Assembly (NCBI RefSeq): GCF_000003815.2
Contig: NC_049979.1
Span: 33,443,506 to 33,507,505 of the forward strand
Length of the DNA stretch: 64,000 bases
Direction of reading: 5' to 3'
Source: Branchiostoma floridae
Taxonomy: Eukaryota; Chordata; Leptocardii; Amphioxiformes; Branchiostomatidae
Below are positions 39,401 through 47,324 of this stretch, piece after piece; positions within the stretch are counted from its first letter, which is position 1; every line of letters begins with the position of its first letter. Made by a program: the position numbers and the translations under genes. The notes beneath the pieces are model-generated. The model ran no database searches. It worked only from the letters and a program-made list of their open reading frames with translations, and had not been told where the DNA came from.

Positions 39401-42037
39401 TAATGTGGATGGCATCTGCAAGCGTATCAATTTTCCTCCTTTTCCAGAAATAAATAAAACGTTTTCCACCATGCTTTGAATCGTACAAAGCAGCTTAAAA
39501 GGAGCAAGCAAATACTTGACATACATTAGAAAAAATATATCGGGAAACATACACTAATATCAACGTCAATTTCAATGTCAAAGAAGAAGACAAAAACAAA
39601 AACCAAGAATCTATTGTTCGATATTCAATGCTCTATTTCTATCATTTGTTCCGCCTTCTAGAATACTTAGATTTCATAATGAATGCAACTTTTTTTGGGG
39701 CCGAACTTTTTTTATTCGCACGCTCGCATCAGTTTTCGGATTCCTAGAGGATGTCATCCATATAATCAAATCAACATGGCCTGATAACTGGTGATATTCC
39801 CCAACGTAACGCCACGCCTACTCGTTCACTACTTTCTTGAAATTGTTGAACTGTAATTTCCAACACCAAAATTGGACTCACCCAAATCGTTCACTACTAT
39901 CCTCTGTACCTTGTCTTCAGGGGGACATTCTAATTACAGAGTGCGTCTACGATTCGTCACACAAAGACTCCATTGTGTATGTAAGTAGACCTTTCAATCT
40001 TAACCTCTTTTCTATTGTTGCTGCCTTATTGGAACAAATTGAAACACGTGAAACAAATACAGATGTCACTTATGCAAATAACAAGTATAATTCGTATACT
40101 TAATGTGAAATTGGCTTATTTACTAAGAGACTTATTTATTCTCCTCTCTTATAAGCAATAGAATGTATGAACATATGATAATTCAAACTTTTCATTTCAA
40201 CCCTTAATGCAGTGACGTCAGGAACAGACCATTTTTGTAGGAGGGGTCATAATTATGAGGAAATCTATACTTATGACCCCCTCCTGCAAAATTGGTGCGT
40301 TCCTGACGTCACTGCTGGAGATAGAAAGGGTCATTCTGTGAACAAGGTTGACGGAGATTGACCGAAAATTTAGAGGGGTAAGTCTCTATAGTTTAATTCA
40401 GTGTTGGAAGTAAATTGTTAGCAATTTTCCATGATAAGAGAAACCTTTATGATATATTAGTTATAAAATCAAGGTTAATACATCGTTTGGCGAAAGTATG
40501 AGGTCGTGGAACTCTCGTTACTTTTATTCAGGGCGGTCTCGGTACACCACAAGAGATGTGCGAGAGCTTTTTGCTGTACTACCCGAAGTTCAACCTGAGC
40601 AAATGTGACAGTATGGTAAACATCGGCCACACTGTCGGCTACGCTGGAGTTCAAGATTTTGAATTGTGAGTATAATGAATTAGCGTTATGTCAGTAGTCT
40701 CAACACGCCATAGGGCGAAAATGATGGTCCATACGATGATTACTTCTTTGCAAAATACACAACGGGGTAACTAGTGTTAACCTGAGCACGGATGTGAAAA
40801 TTACATTTTACATTGCATTTTAGCTATGTTGGAGAGTTAACAGTTAGAAATCTGTTTGCTTTAGCTATCGATGTGTGGGTCATGCGCAATAGCCATAAAA
40901 CCAGCAGATCTCTTGTATTGTGTTATTGTATATTATATTGTGCCACGAATGTATTTTATGTACGGGAGGGCAGGTGTATTTAGCACCTGTTTTGCCTTTC
41001 TCTTAACTCTGTGAAAAATCGAAATAAAGAACTAAAAGTTTTCCGTCAAAAGTTACAAATCATATGGCTGAGGGATATGGTTTGCGACCCAGCTAACTCA
41101 TTTGGAATGGTTATCTGTCTATACATTTGTCCAATTTGTACTATTTTTCCACTGACATGTGGAGCCTGGTAGAGACTTCTATACGGACCTCATACGGACT
41201 TGAATTTATACGCACGTACGAACCCACACATTTTTGTGAGAGTTCTCCATTTGGTGTTTACAGTAACAATCGTTTTGATATGGACATCACGGCCCCTGCA
41301 CACTTGGTCAACATGTCCTATGAGGAAGTGATGGAGGCAGTGCCCTGGACGACTGAGAACGGACAGATCTTCTCTGACTACCTGATGAATTCAACCTTCT
41401 ACTCGACTTGTCAGGGCACCCACCAGTCTAATGTCGATACTGTAAGACCAACTATCTTAAAGTAATATGTATCAAAAATGGTCATTGATAATTTCTTATT
41501 GATAGACGATCACTAAATCTGACATCTTCATGGAATCTGTGCTGGTAGTAATCATAGTACAATGCTAAACTTTTTTCCAACAAAAAGGTACAGACATATC
41601 AAATTTTCAACGACCAATGTTGCCTTCTTCAGGATCAATACTGATTACCAATCACTTCAGAACGTAAACTCGCGAGAATGATGAAATATCTTTGCTACTT
41701 GGTTTATGGATAATGTTACTTGTATGTACTAGTAGTATTATATTGTTTTATGTTTGACATGATATGTATGGGAGGAATGGGACCCAACTTGTCTTTGTTT
41801 TTCGTGATACCAGAATGTTCTAATGTTTATCTCCTCTGGTATCGGGAAATATAGGATGCTCTGATAGGGTGGATCGACCCCTTTCCCCGCGGAGTCAAGC
41901 GGGCTACAGAAGACATCTGCAGCCGGGGCTCTACACCAACCCCTGACCCTGTGGGCGGCTCCACAGCATTACGGCCACGGTTCGCCGCAGTTTATGCTTT
42001 CGCCACTTTCCTCTTGTCACTTGCAATTATGGGGTAA
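24488..42037 (+). CDS. moxd1-like: DBH-like monooxygenase (MOXD1 type), copy A
   Basis: Twelve exons: 24488..24769, 30190..30336, 30964..31149, 34091..34177, 35162..35356, 36730..36832, 37809..37975, 38616..38801, 39921..39980, 40532..40665, 41264..41441, 41855..42037; 1908 nt, 635 aa. Residues 1-25 are a signal peptide. A DOMON domain (FHLFWKFDEEKIEFEAHVQT, GWIGLGLSPNGGMPGSDIV) is followed by the two copper type II monooxygenase domains. Copper-A ligands: HH at 230-231 (SKHHVIK) and the histidine of VHHLLMYTC (247-255). Copper-B: HSH at 406-408 and the methionine of PQEMC (480). The family hydroxylates small amine substrates using copper and ascorbate; vertebrate MOXD1 is an ER/secretory protein of about 613 aa, so the length fits. 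The C-terminus ends in a hydrophobic stretch (AVYAFATFLLSLAIMG), a likely anchor. The substrate is unknown. It is tail to tail with copy B. Confidence 0.92.
24789..25002. mobile_element. MITE in intron 1 of copy A (GGGGTAACC family)
   Basis: Inverted ends CGCTAGTTCACCTTTATTCG and its complement enclose GGGGTAACCTATAT..GTTGT and the matching right half. Copy B reads straight from CCCCACCGATAGC into the shared intron sequence (ATTTCAGCAGTTCAC), so it lacks this insertion. Four more copies are listed separately. Confidence 0.88.
25311..25662 (-). mobile_element. LINE-like 3' fragment with (AAAT)n tail in intron 1 of copy A
   Basis: On the minus strand it ends in AAATAAATAAAATAAATAAA. At the matching place copy B has GGAACCTGTTGTGCC uninterrupted (about 62720-62735, read on the minus strand), so this is an insertion specific to copy A. 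A minus-strand frame at 25320-25850 crosses it, but I recognise no domain. Confidence 0.6.
26398..26778 (+). mobile_element. CR1/L2-type LINE 3' end fragment
   Basis: With one frame shift it encodes the typical RT tail: FRRSIAYP, then SVWNKLPPDTRTALNLTSFK and RLLK followed by TAA. It ends with a 3' UTR and GAATAAATAAAGGTT. Inactive remnant in intron 1 of copy A. Confidence 0.6.
26773..27420 (+). repeat. Interspersed repeat, copy 2
   Basis: Starts GGCCGACATTTGCTTAAGAG and ends near GTTTTATTGGGCTGAAACTC. Same family as 21745-24250 and 31952-32900. Confidence 0.8.
28022..29360 (+). repeat. Tandem duplication, unit about 740 bases
   Basis: 28022-28740 and 28775-29340 align in order: CAACAAAAGTCGCACGG/CAACAACAGTCGCACGG, TCTAAAATGCAAGAGC/TCTAAAATGCGAGAGC, and CCGCTTATGAATATTAATTA in both. 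A third partial copy of the second half is at 33211-33540. Confidence 0.75.
29361..29872 (+). repeat. Tandem repeat of about 163 bases, 3 units
   Basis: Anchors ATACCAGGG or ATACCAAGG occur at 29361, 29523, 29686 and 29849 (spacings 162-163). Units contain TTTTTTGGTCAAAAATTGG and GTACACCAAAAGTGTTAT. The repeated protein-like frames here (PFLVKNW..) are by-products of the period being near a multiple of three. Confidence 0.93.
29880..30120 (+). repeat. Retroposon-like 3' end with (GAAA)n
   Basis: GGCAGATATGA..GCCAAATTTCAGGTCATTC..GAAGATTTGACAGGAGAAAG is followed by GAAA repeats and CATTACGAATACAATATATT. The same ending occurs at 33585-33770 in intron 3 of copy A. The shared end after the GAAA tract suggests it belongs to the element. 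Confidence 0.65.
31211..31393. mobile_element. MITE in intron 3 of copy A (GGGGTAACC family)
   Basis: Ends CGCTGGTTAACGTTCATCCG and GATAAAGGTGAACTAGCG. It starts about 60 bases after exon 3. Confidence 0.8.
31438..31795 (+). mobile_element. tRNA-derived SINE in intron 3 of copy A
   Basis: Begins with a tRNA-like head, GTGGCGTAATCGG (A box) and GAGTTCGAAACC (B box), the internal RNA polymerase III promoter. A non-tRNA body follows, with GGGAAATGCACTTTTCTCAC. The reversed counterpart in copy B (60422-60749) lies in the same intron, so insertion preceded the duplication. Confidence 0.82.
31952..32900 (+). repeat. Interspersed repeat, copy 3
   Basis: Starts AAAGGCCGACATTTGCTTGG and runs to AAAGTTTACGTCAAAA. 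It contains the segment CATTTCTTTTCTGAAAAATC that reappears reversed near 63925-63960 at the promoter side of copy B. Confidence 0.8.
33211..33780 (+). repeat. Interspersed repeat in intron 3 of copy A
   Basis: Combines the CCGCTTATGAATATTAACTA segment and the (GAAA)n end seen at 29091-30120, without the 163-base tandem units between them. Confidence 0.7.
33832..34047. mobile_element. MITE just upstream of exon 4 of copy A
   Basis: Ends CGCTAGTACACCTTTAACCG and CAAAGGTGACCCAGCG, GGGGTAACC family. It ends 44 bases before the exon 4 acceptor boundary at 34091. Copy B has a member on the other side of exon 4, so these are separate insertions. Confidence 0.8.
34330..34886 (-). mobile_element. 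5'-truncated LINE with TSD in intron 4 of copy A
   Basis: Flanked by GTTTATAGA at 34321-34329 and 34887-34895. The minus-strand frame 34827..34405 encodes the C-terminal part of a non-LTR polyprotein: RRAITQLRISCHKLNIETGR, then CPFCPELIEDEYHF and CPKYSEIRNSL, a CCHC-like zinc module. The 3' end reads AATAAAGTTATCTCT. Copy B intron 4 lacks it. Related to 44879-45449. Confidence 0.8.
34985..35157. repeat. (CT)n pyrimidine microsatellite at the exon 5 acceptor of copy A
   Basis: CTCTCC/CTCTTT repeats run almost to the acceptor CTGACTTTAG before 35162, so the array takes the place of a normal polypyrimidine tract. Copy B has the same array, longer, at 59045-59515. Confidence 0.95.
35420..35880. 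mobile_element. Short-motif foldback element in intron 5 of copy A
   Basis: Motifs such as CGCACGAATCTCATGA and GTGATTCGTGCGTATC lie in opposite orientations around a TACCGGCTATATA core. Relatives are at 36850-37160 (intron 6) and 58410-58770 (intron 5 of copy B). Confidence 0.6.
36069..36650. mobile_element. MITE in intron 5 of copy A
   Basis: Inverted ends AGGGCCTTCACAC and GTGTGAAGGGGCCT, with inner inverted copies CCCCTTCACACGAGAAG and CTTCTCGTGTGAAGGGG. No coding capacity. Confidence 0.8.
36850..37160. mobile_element. Foldback array of CACGAACCTTATG motifs in intron 6 of copy A
   Basis: About ten copies of CACGAA(C/T)CTTATG-like motifs run in one direction to a hairpin centre at 37040-37070 (GGTTTGCATAAGG and its complement), then in the reverse direction. 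Confidence 0.75.
38082..38557. mobile_element. MITE in intron 7 of copy A
   Basis: Inverted ends CACAGGGTTGACTCTCGCGG and GCCGCAAGAGTCAGCCCTGTG with about 95 bases of arm, including CAACCCAGCCTTTTCAG. The same element sits in intron 7 of copy B, where one arm is the target of the LINE at 52965-57272. Confidence 0.82.
38836..39140 (+). mobile_element. tRNA-derived SINE, partial, intron 8 of copy A
   Basis: Head GATAGCGTGGCACAATCGCC, then after an unrelated segment the body GGCTCAGGCCCAAAAGGTCA and GGGAAAGACACTTTACACGA. Same family as 31438 and 46793. Confidence 0.6.
40209..40315. mobile_element. 107-bp hairpin MITE
   Basis: Ends GCAGTGACGTCAGGAAC and its complement, with near-perfect arms through AGGAGGGGGTCATAA. 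Each end carries TGACGTCA, the CRE/ATF octamer, in intron 9 of copy A. It lies within a remnant of the element at 43126-43420. Confidence 0.85.
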
Positions 42038-42122
42038 AACGCAAGGTGGCGTCCATGAACGGCAACCGTCGAATGGAAAGCCACCAGTGCCACAGGAGTA
42101 GAGTGAACAATTGTTCAAAGAA

Positions 42123-42128
42123 AATAAA
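42123..42128 (+). terminator. Poly(A) signal of MOXD1 copy A
   Basis: AATAAA 86 bases after the stop at 42037. The same position in copy B carries AATAAA at 47233-47238 (minus). Confidence 0.7.
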
Positions 42129-42754
42129 GCATTATTTTGCAAAACTGACATGGCTGAAATAGTGTTATGTATAGGTACTTTAGCTATGTCTTATGTATAG
42201 GTAAATAGGAACACTGGCGTGGGGTGGTTATGCGAGATGTGTGGAGATGTTTTCAGAAGAAAACAGGTTTCTTCAGTAGAAAAAAAGTCGCACCCACCCC
42301 GAACTGCGTCGATTCTGCAAGTATCACTCAGTTGAAGAGCACAGAAAGGAAAGAGACTGGAAGTTGTCATTTATTGTTTCCCACTGAATCGATATCATGC
42401 CACATTCGGGCTAAACCCCTGGGCACACAAAAGCCTTACTCCATTATCCTACTCCATTATCAATGATCCTATTACTTCAAGAGTTGTGGGTACTAACCGC
42501 TGCCCACCTACAGGATGGCGGACAGGGAGTAGCGCCCCTGAACTTGAGGAACTAGGCTCCCCGTCTACCATACCACCCCACCCCCTCACACACACACACA
42601 CACAAACACAACGAACAAAAACAAAAGGCGACCACAGCGTCTTCAACCAAATGACCATCGTCCCAATCCGTGTCCAGAGTCTTCAACCAAATGGAGTTGG
42701 ACACGTATATGGAAGAAGATCCAAAATAGACGGGGACTACCTTGGACCTCTGTC

Positions 42755-43030
42755 GCAGTTGGGTCGGATTGTGCACCGTTCAGCACCAAGGACAGGTCCA
42801 CATTATGCGGACACCTGTATATGTGTACACTACAACATCCACTGACGTAACAAATTACATAACAAAATAAAATTCACGTAAGACCGAATAGATACACTAA
42901 CACAATTGTGTACAAAACTAGATTTAACACAGTATTGTTCTACGAATGTCTAAGGCGAGGTCAGGAAAGGTGTTCCAGAACATTGATTGTTGCGTCATAG
43001 AGCGCCATCTAGCACCAAGGACAGGTGTAT
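42755..43030 (+). repeat. GCGCCATCTAGC interspersed repeat, arm A
   Basis: Counterpart of 46395-46660 in arm B and similar to 19425-19690. In arm A it is followed by only one or two CAGCACCAAGGAC(A/G)GGT units, whereas arm B has an expanded array. Confidence 0.8.
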
Positions 43031-43125
43031 CTACCTGTTTTTTGTGAATGGCTTTCAGCACAAGTGTGTTAACATGTGTGTGGTTGATGTTCAGCACCAA
43101 GGACGGGTCTTTTGAAACTTAGAAT

Positions 43126-43420
43126 GTATGAACATATGATAATTCAAACAGATTTTCATTTCAATCCTGAATCAAGTATACCTATAAATAAGTGGTCATA
43201 AGCATCAAAATTGAGACATAATTTAACTGTAACTCAGTATGATTTATTCTCGTTTGTAAATTATACTGAGTTACAGTTAAATTATGTTTCAATTTTGATG
43301 CTTATGACCACCTATGTTAGTTTATAGGTATACTTGATTAAGGATTGAAATGAAAGTCTGTTTGAATTATCATATGTTCATACATTCTATTGCTTATAAG
43401 AGTGGAGAATATATAAGCCT
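43126..43420. mobile_element. Hairpin MITE in the spacer
   Basis: GAATGTATGAACATATGATA..CAAAATTGAGACATAATTTAACTG folds back onto its complement to 43390 around a short AT loop. An end of the same family is at 40160-40200. Confidence 0.88.
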
Positions 43421-43768
43421 CTTAACTTTCTGTCTGTACTTGCTTCATTTCTCATAATGCGTTGTATCTATACGTGTGTGCAAATAAACAGTAACAGTTA
43501 TGAATAATCGAACTAGTCTTTCTTGTACTTCGTCAAACATTTATTGTCTCGTTGACTATGGAATGTTCATGTTAGCGTCACAGTTTGTTCATGACTTGGT
43601 AAGACGAAGGCACAGCCATATGCATAACCTTCAGTTTGTTATTTGAATATTAGAAAATTTATCTCGATTTTGTCAAAAATGGATCATTTTCGAATCAATA
43701 CCAGTTGCCTAGAGAACTCAACAGGGTGCGGGTGGGCTTGCATTACAATATGGTGTATATGATGAAAG

Positions 43769-43824
43769 TGATGAAAAGTAAGATTTTGTTTAGAACTTCT
43801 AAACAAAACCTTACTTTTCATCAC
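43769..43824. repeat. Near-perfect 27-bp hairpin
   Basis: GTGATGAAAAGTAAGATTTT continues to TTAGAA, followed directly by its complement, with one mismatch in the visible arms. Confidence 0.85.
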
Positions 43825-44589
43825 GAGGTATGAAAGAATGACCAAAAAAAAACGATTTTGCCAACCTAGCAAATAGTAGATAGGACGTAAGCAGGAAAAA
43901 CGAGAGACAGCTCTTGGAACACAACAAGAGTTCGGAGACCTCATACCTCTATGAAATATTCTGATGCAAATGACTTTCACGTCTGCATTGTTTATGCTTG
44001 GTTATGTACACCTTTAGTTAACTTACACAGGTGACAATGTTGACTAAGAAGAATTAGGGCACTTTCACATTAATTATGCAAATCATGTATTTATTTACAA
44101 GGTTGGTACTACATGTGTTAAATGTATTTGAGTCCTATAATGGAAAACACTGTAAATATAGATTTTCCTCATTAAAGTATGCAAATTAAGCCAAAATTTG
44201 CATAACTAGCACTCTCTGTTTGGACAATGCTCCAGCCGCGCTTAGTCTGGGAGCCTGCATATAAGTTATAATACAGAGGGTATCACATAAAATACCTTTT
44301 GTAGTTTTGTAAGATTACTCAAACAAATCATGTTCCTTCACTAAAGAATGAATTGGTCCAACCCCACTGTAAGAACCACTCTATGAATATGGCTATGAGG
44401 TGCCTTTGAAATTTTATCAAGCTTGTTTTCAAACAAAAAGTGCTATTTTTGTATCAAAATTATCTTTGGAGCATGCTGTCTTTGTATACACTTAACATGT
44501 ACATTGTACAGTACTGACTGTAGATATTGTAAATGGTCGCCAACGGCTAGATTCGAATAAAAGAATGTGCCATTGTTACGTCACCTTCA

Positions 44590-45715
44590 TAAATTCGTGT
44601 GTTTGGGGATCTACGTATTTCAAAGTCAAGTTTGAAGGATTTTGAGCTTGCCCCATTTTACTATACAATTCTCTGTGATTACAAAACTGTACATGTATAT
44701 AGTTACAAGTCCTACTATTGAATCTATGTAACTGGACTTGTTGCAAACAAAGCTCTAACAGTTTTGAAGTTTGGCCTTGTCATTTATCCTGAAATGTCTG
44801 AAATGTACTTTAATATAGATGTCCAAATACACACTAAGTTCGCTAAGTATAAGTTGCATCATCTTGGTTATATATTATAGATAGAACTTTATTGCTCGAC
44901 ATTTGTACATGGTACAAAGTATGGCAACGACTGTTACACAAAGTACAAAATAGGTGTAGAGAATAAGACTTGATATCCTAATTAACGTAACAAGAAGGGC
45001 TGACACATTAGTCTTTGATATAGTGTTACAATCGAGTTGGGCTATACATGAGATTCATTACTCTTTCTAATAGCAAAGCAGTCTTTGATATATTTGCCTA
45101 TCCTTGCATTATGGGAGTCGTGGCATCCAAAGATATATACAAATCTGTCTGTAGCATCGAGTCTCTTGAAATCTGCTGTACTGGATTCAAGAAATGTAAA
45201 TAGCTCATTACGTAAAATAGCGTATCTAGAGCATTCCATTAAAAAGTGAAATTCATCTTCAATATGCTTTGGACAGAAAGGACAGAACCTTTGGTCAGGG
45301 GCTACATTGTAATATCTACCTGTTTCAATATTCAATTTATGGCTGCTGATTCTTAACTGAGTAATCGCTTTTCGAATTTCAAAATTGTTTATATCATAAA
45401 GGTATGTTTCATGTATATTTATGTTCGCTGTGAATAGAGGGGAATTCATCTTCTAAGGCAAGTTTGAAGGAATTCGAGCTTGCTACATGTCATTTTACTA
45501 TACAATTCTTTGTGATTACAAAACTGTACATTTATATCTTTACAAGTTCTACTATAGCATTTGAGTAAACTGGACTTGTTGCAAGCATGTCTCCAACAGT
45601 TTTGAAGTTTGGCCTTGTCAGTTATCCTGAAATGTCTGTACTTTAATATAGATGTCCAAATACACACTATTGATCGCTAAGTATAAGTTGCATCATCTTG
45701 GTTATATATTAATGT
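44590..45715 (-). mobile_element. LINE C-terminal remnants with direct repeats
   Basis: Minus-strand frame 45449..45042 encodes a LINE tail: EIRKAITQLRISSHKLNIET, CPFCPKHIEDEFHFLMECSR and RIGKYIKDC. Its 3' end is AATAAAGTTCTATC near 44880. Segments 44590-44878 and 45443-45710 are about 280-base direct repeats (AGTTTTGAAGTTTGGCCTTG in both) flanking it. Either the LINE carries this segment and a second fragment lies beside it, or the repeats are an unusually long TSD. Confidence 0.65.
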
Positions 45716-45849
45716 TCACTGTGATATACCTTTATGAAGTACACTATTATTATGTGCTATTCAAATCAGTGCTGACAACAGTAGAGCTTGTTACTGTAGA
45801 GATGTTCTATATGCTCAAGGCAACAACACACCTTAAAGTTTTCAAAAGA

Positions 45850-46400
45850 CCTGTCCTTGTGCTGAACACCATCCACACACAGGTAAACACACCTGTCCCT
45901 GTGGTGTACACAATATATACACAGGTGGACACACCTTTCTTTGGTGTTGAACACCATCCACACAGGCAGACACACCTGTCCTTGGTGCTGAACACCATCC
46001 ACACAGGTAAACATACCTGTTCTTGGTGCTGAACACCATCCACTCAGGTAAACGTACCTGTTCCTGAACACCATCCACACACAGGTAAACACACCTGTCC
46101 TTGGTGCTGAACACCATCCATTCAGGTAAACACGACTGTTCTTGGTGCTAAACACCACCCACACAGGTAAACATACCTGTTCTTGGTGCTGAACACCATC
46201 CACACAGTCAATCACATCTGTCCTTGGTGCTGAACACCATCAACACACCGGTAAACACACCTGTCCTTGGTGCTAAACACCATCCACTCAGGTAAACGTA
46301 CCTGTTCCTGGTGCTGAACACAATCCACACACAGATAAACACGCATGTCCCTTTTGCTGAAAACCATTCACAAACAGGTAGACACACCTGTCCTTGGTGC
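45850..46400. repeat. Minisatellite of about 43 bases, roughly a dozen units, arm B
   Basis: Unit core CACCATCCACACAGGTAAAC..CACCTGTCCTTGGTGCTGAA. Each unit contains a small inverted pair (CAGGT..ACCTG). Arm A has only one or two units at 43010-43110. Confidence 0.93.
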
Positions 46401-46792
46401 TAGATGGCGCTCTATGACGCAAAATCAATGTTCTGGAACACCTTCCGTGACCTTTTCTTAGACATTCGTAGAACAATACTGTGTTAAATCTAGTTTTGTA
46501 CACAATTGTGTGAGTGTATCTAGTCGGTCTTACCTGTATTTCATATTTCATGTAATTTGTTACGTCACAGGTGCATGTTGTAGTGTATACAGGTGTCCTC
46601 ATAATGTGGACCTGTCCTTGGTGCTGAACGGTGCACAACCCAACCCAACTGCGACAGGGGTCCAAGGTAGTCCCCGTTTGTTTTGGATCAAGGAGTAAGG
46701 CGTTTGTGTGCCCAGGGGTTTAGCACGAATCTGGCATAAAATCTATTCAGTGGGACCTTGGGACAATTAATGGCAATTAATTGTTCCTGAGA

Positions 46793-46935
46793 TCGCGTGG
46801 CGCAATCAGCAGCGCGTTAGGCTCAGGCCCAAAAGATCCTGATTTCGAACTCCGCCATGTCACTGATCTTGTGCCCTTGGGAAAGGCACTTTACACGACT
46901 TTCCTCACTTCACTCAAGTGAAAAATGAATATATA
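46793..46935 (+). mobile_element. tRNA-derived SINE near the 3' side of copy B
   Basis: Head GATCGCGTGGCGCAATCAGC (A box) and TGATTTCGAACTCC (B-box-like), body GGGAAAGGCACTTTACACGA. Not seen at the equivalent place near 42420-42470 in arm A. Confidence 0.72.
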
Positions 46936-47232
46936 AGCTACAAAGTCTTCAGTCTTCAGCAAGTTGAAGTTGGTATCCTCAAACGAAAGAAGAAGAAGAA
47001 TGACAAGTCTATTTTCCAGTCTCTTTCCTTTCTGCGCTCTTTAACTGAGAGATAACTGAAGAATCGACGCAGTTCGGGGTGGGTGCGCCTTTTGTTTCTA
47101 ATGAAGAATTCTGTTTCTTTTCTACTGGGAACTTTCAAAGATCTCGCTTAACCACCCCAGGCTAGTGTTCCTATCAAGCTAAACTACTACCTAAACATAA
47201 CAATATTTCAGTCATGTCAGTTTTGCATATGC

Positions 47233-47238
47233 TTTATT
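47233..47238 (-). terminator. Poly(A) signal of MOXD1 copy B
   Basis: TTTATT on the plus strand, 87 bases beyond the stop at 47325, matching the position in copy A. Confidence 0.7.
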
Positions 47239-47324
47239 CTCTTTGAACAAATAGTTCACTCTACTCCTGTGGCACTGATGGCTTTCCATTCGACGGTTGC
47301 CGTTCATGGAGGCCACCTTACGTT

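Larger units (their letters stand above)
43119..45835. other. Spacer between the inverted arms
   Basis: Arm homology ends near GGTCTTTTGAAACTT in A (about 43118) and its complement in B (about 45836). The spacer holds a hairpin MITE (43126-43420), a small hairpin (43769-43824), a stretch without recognised features (about 43830-44580) and LINE remnants (44590-45715). Confidence 0.75.

Noticed and set aside
45766-46215. Frames with repeated VDGVQHQ-like units
   Set aside because: They are products of the 43-base minisatellite in the antisense direction, without splice or promoter support.
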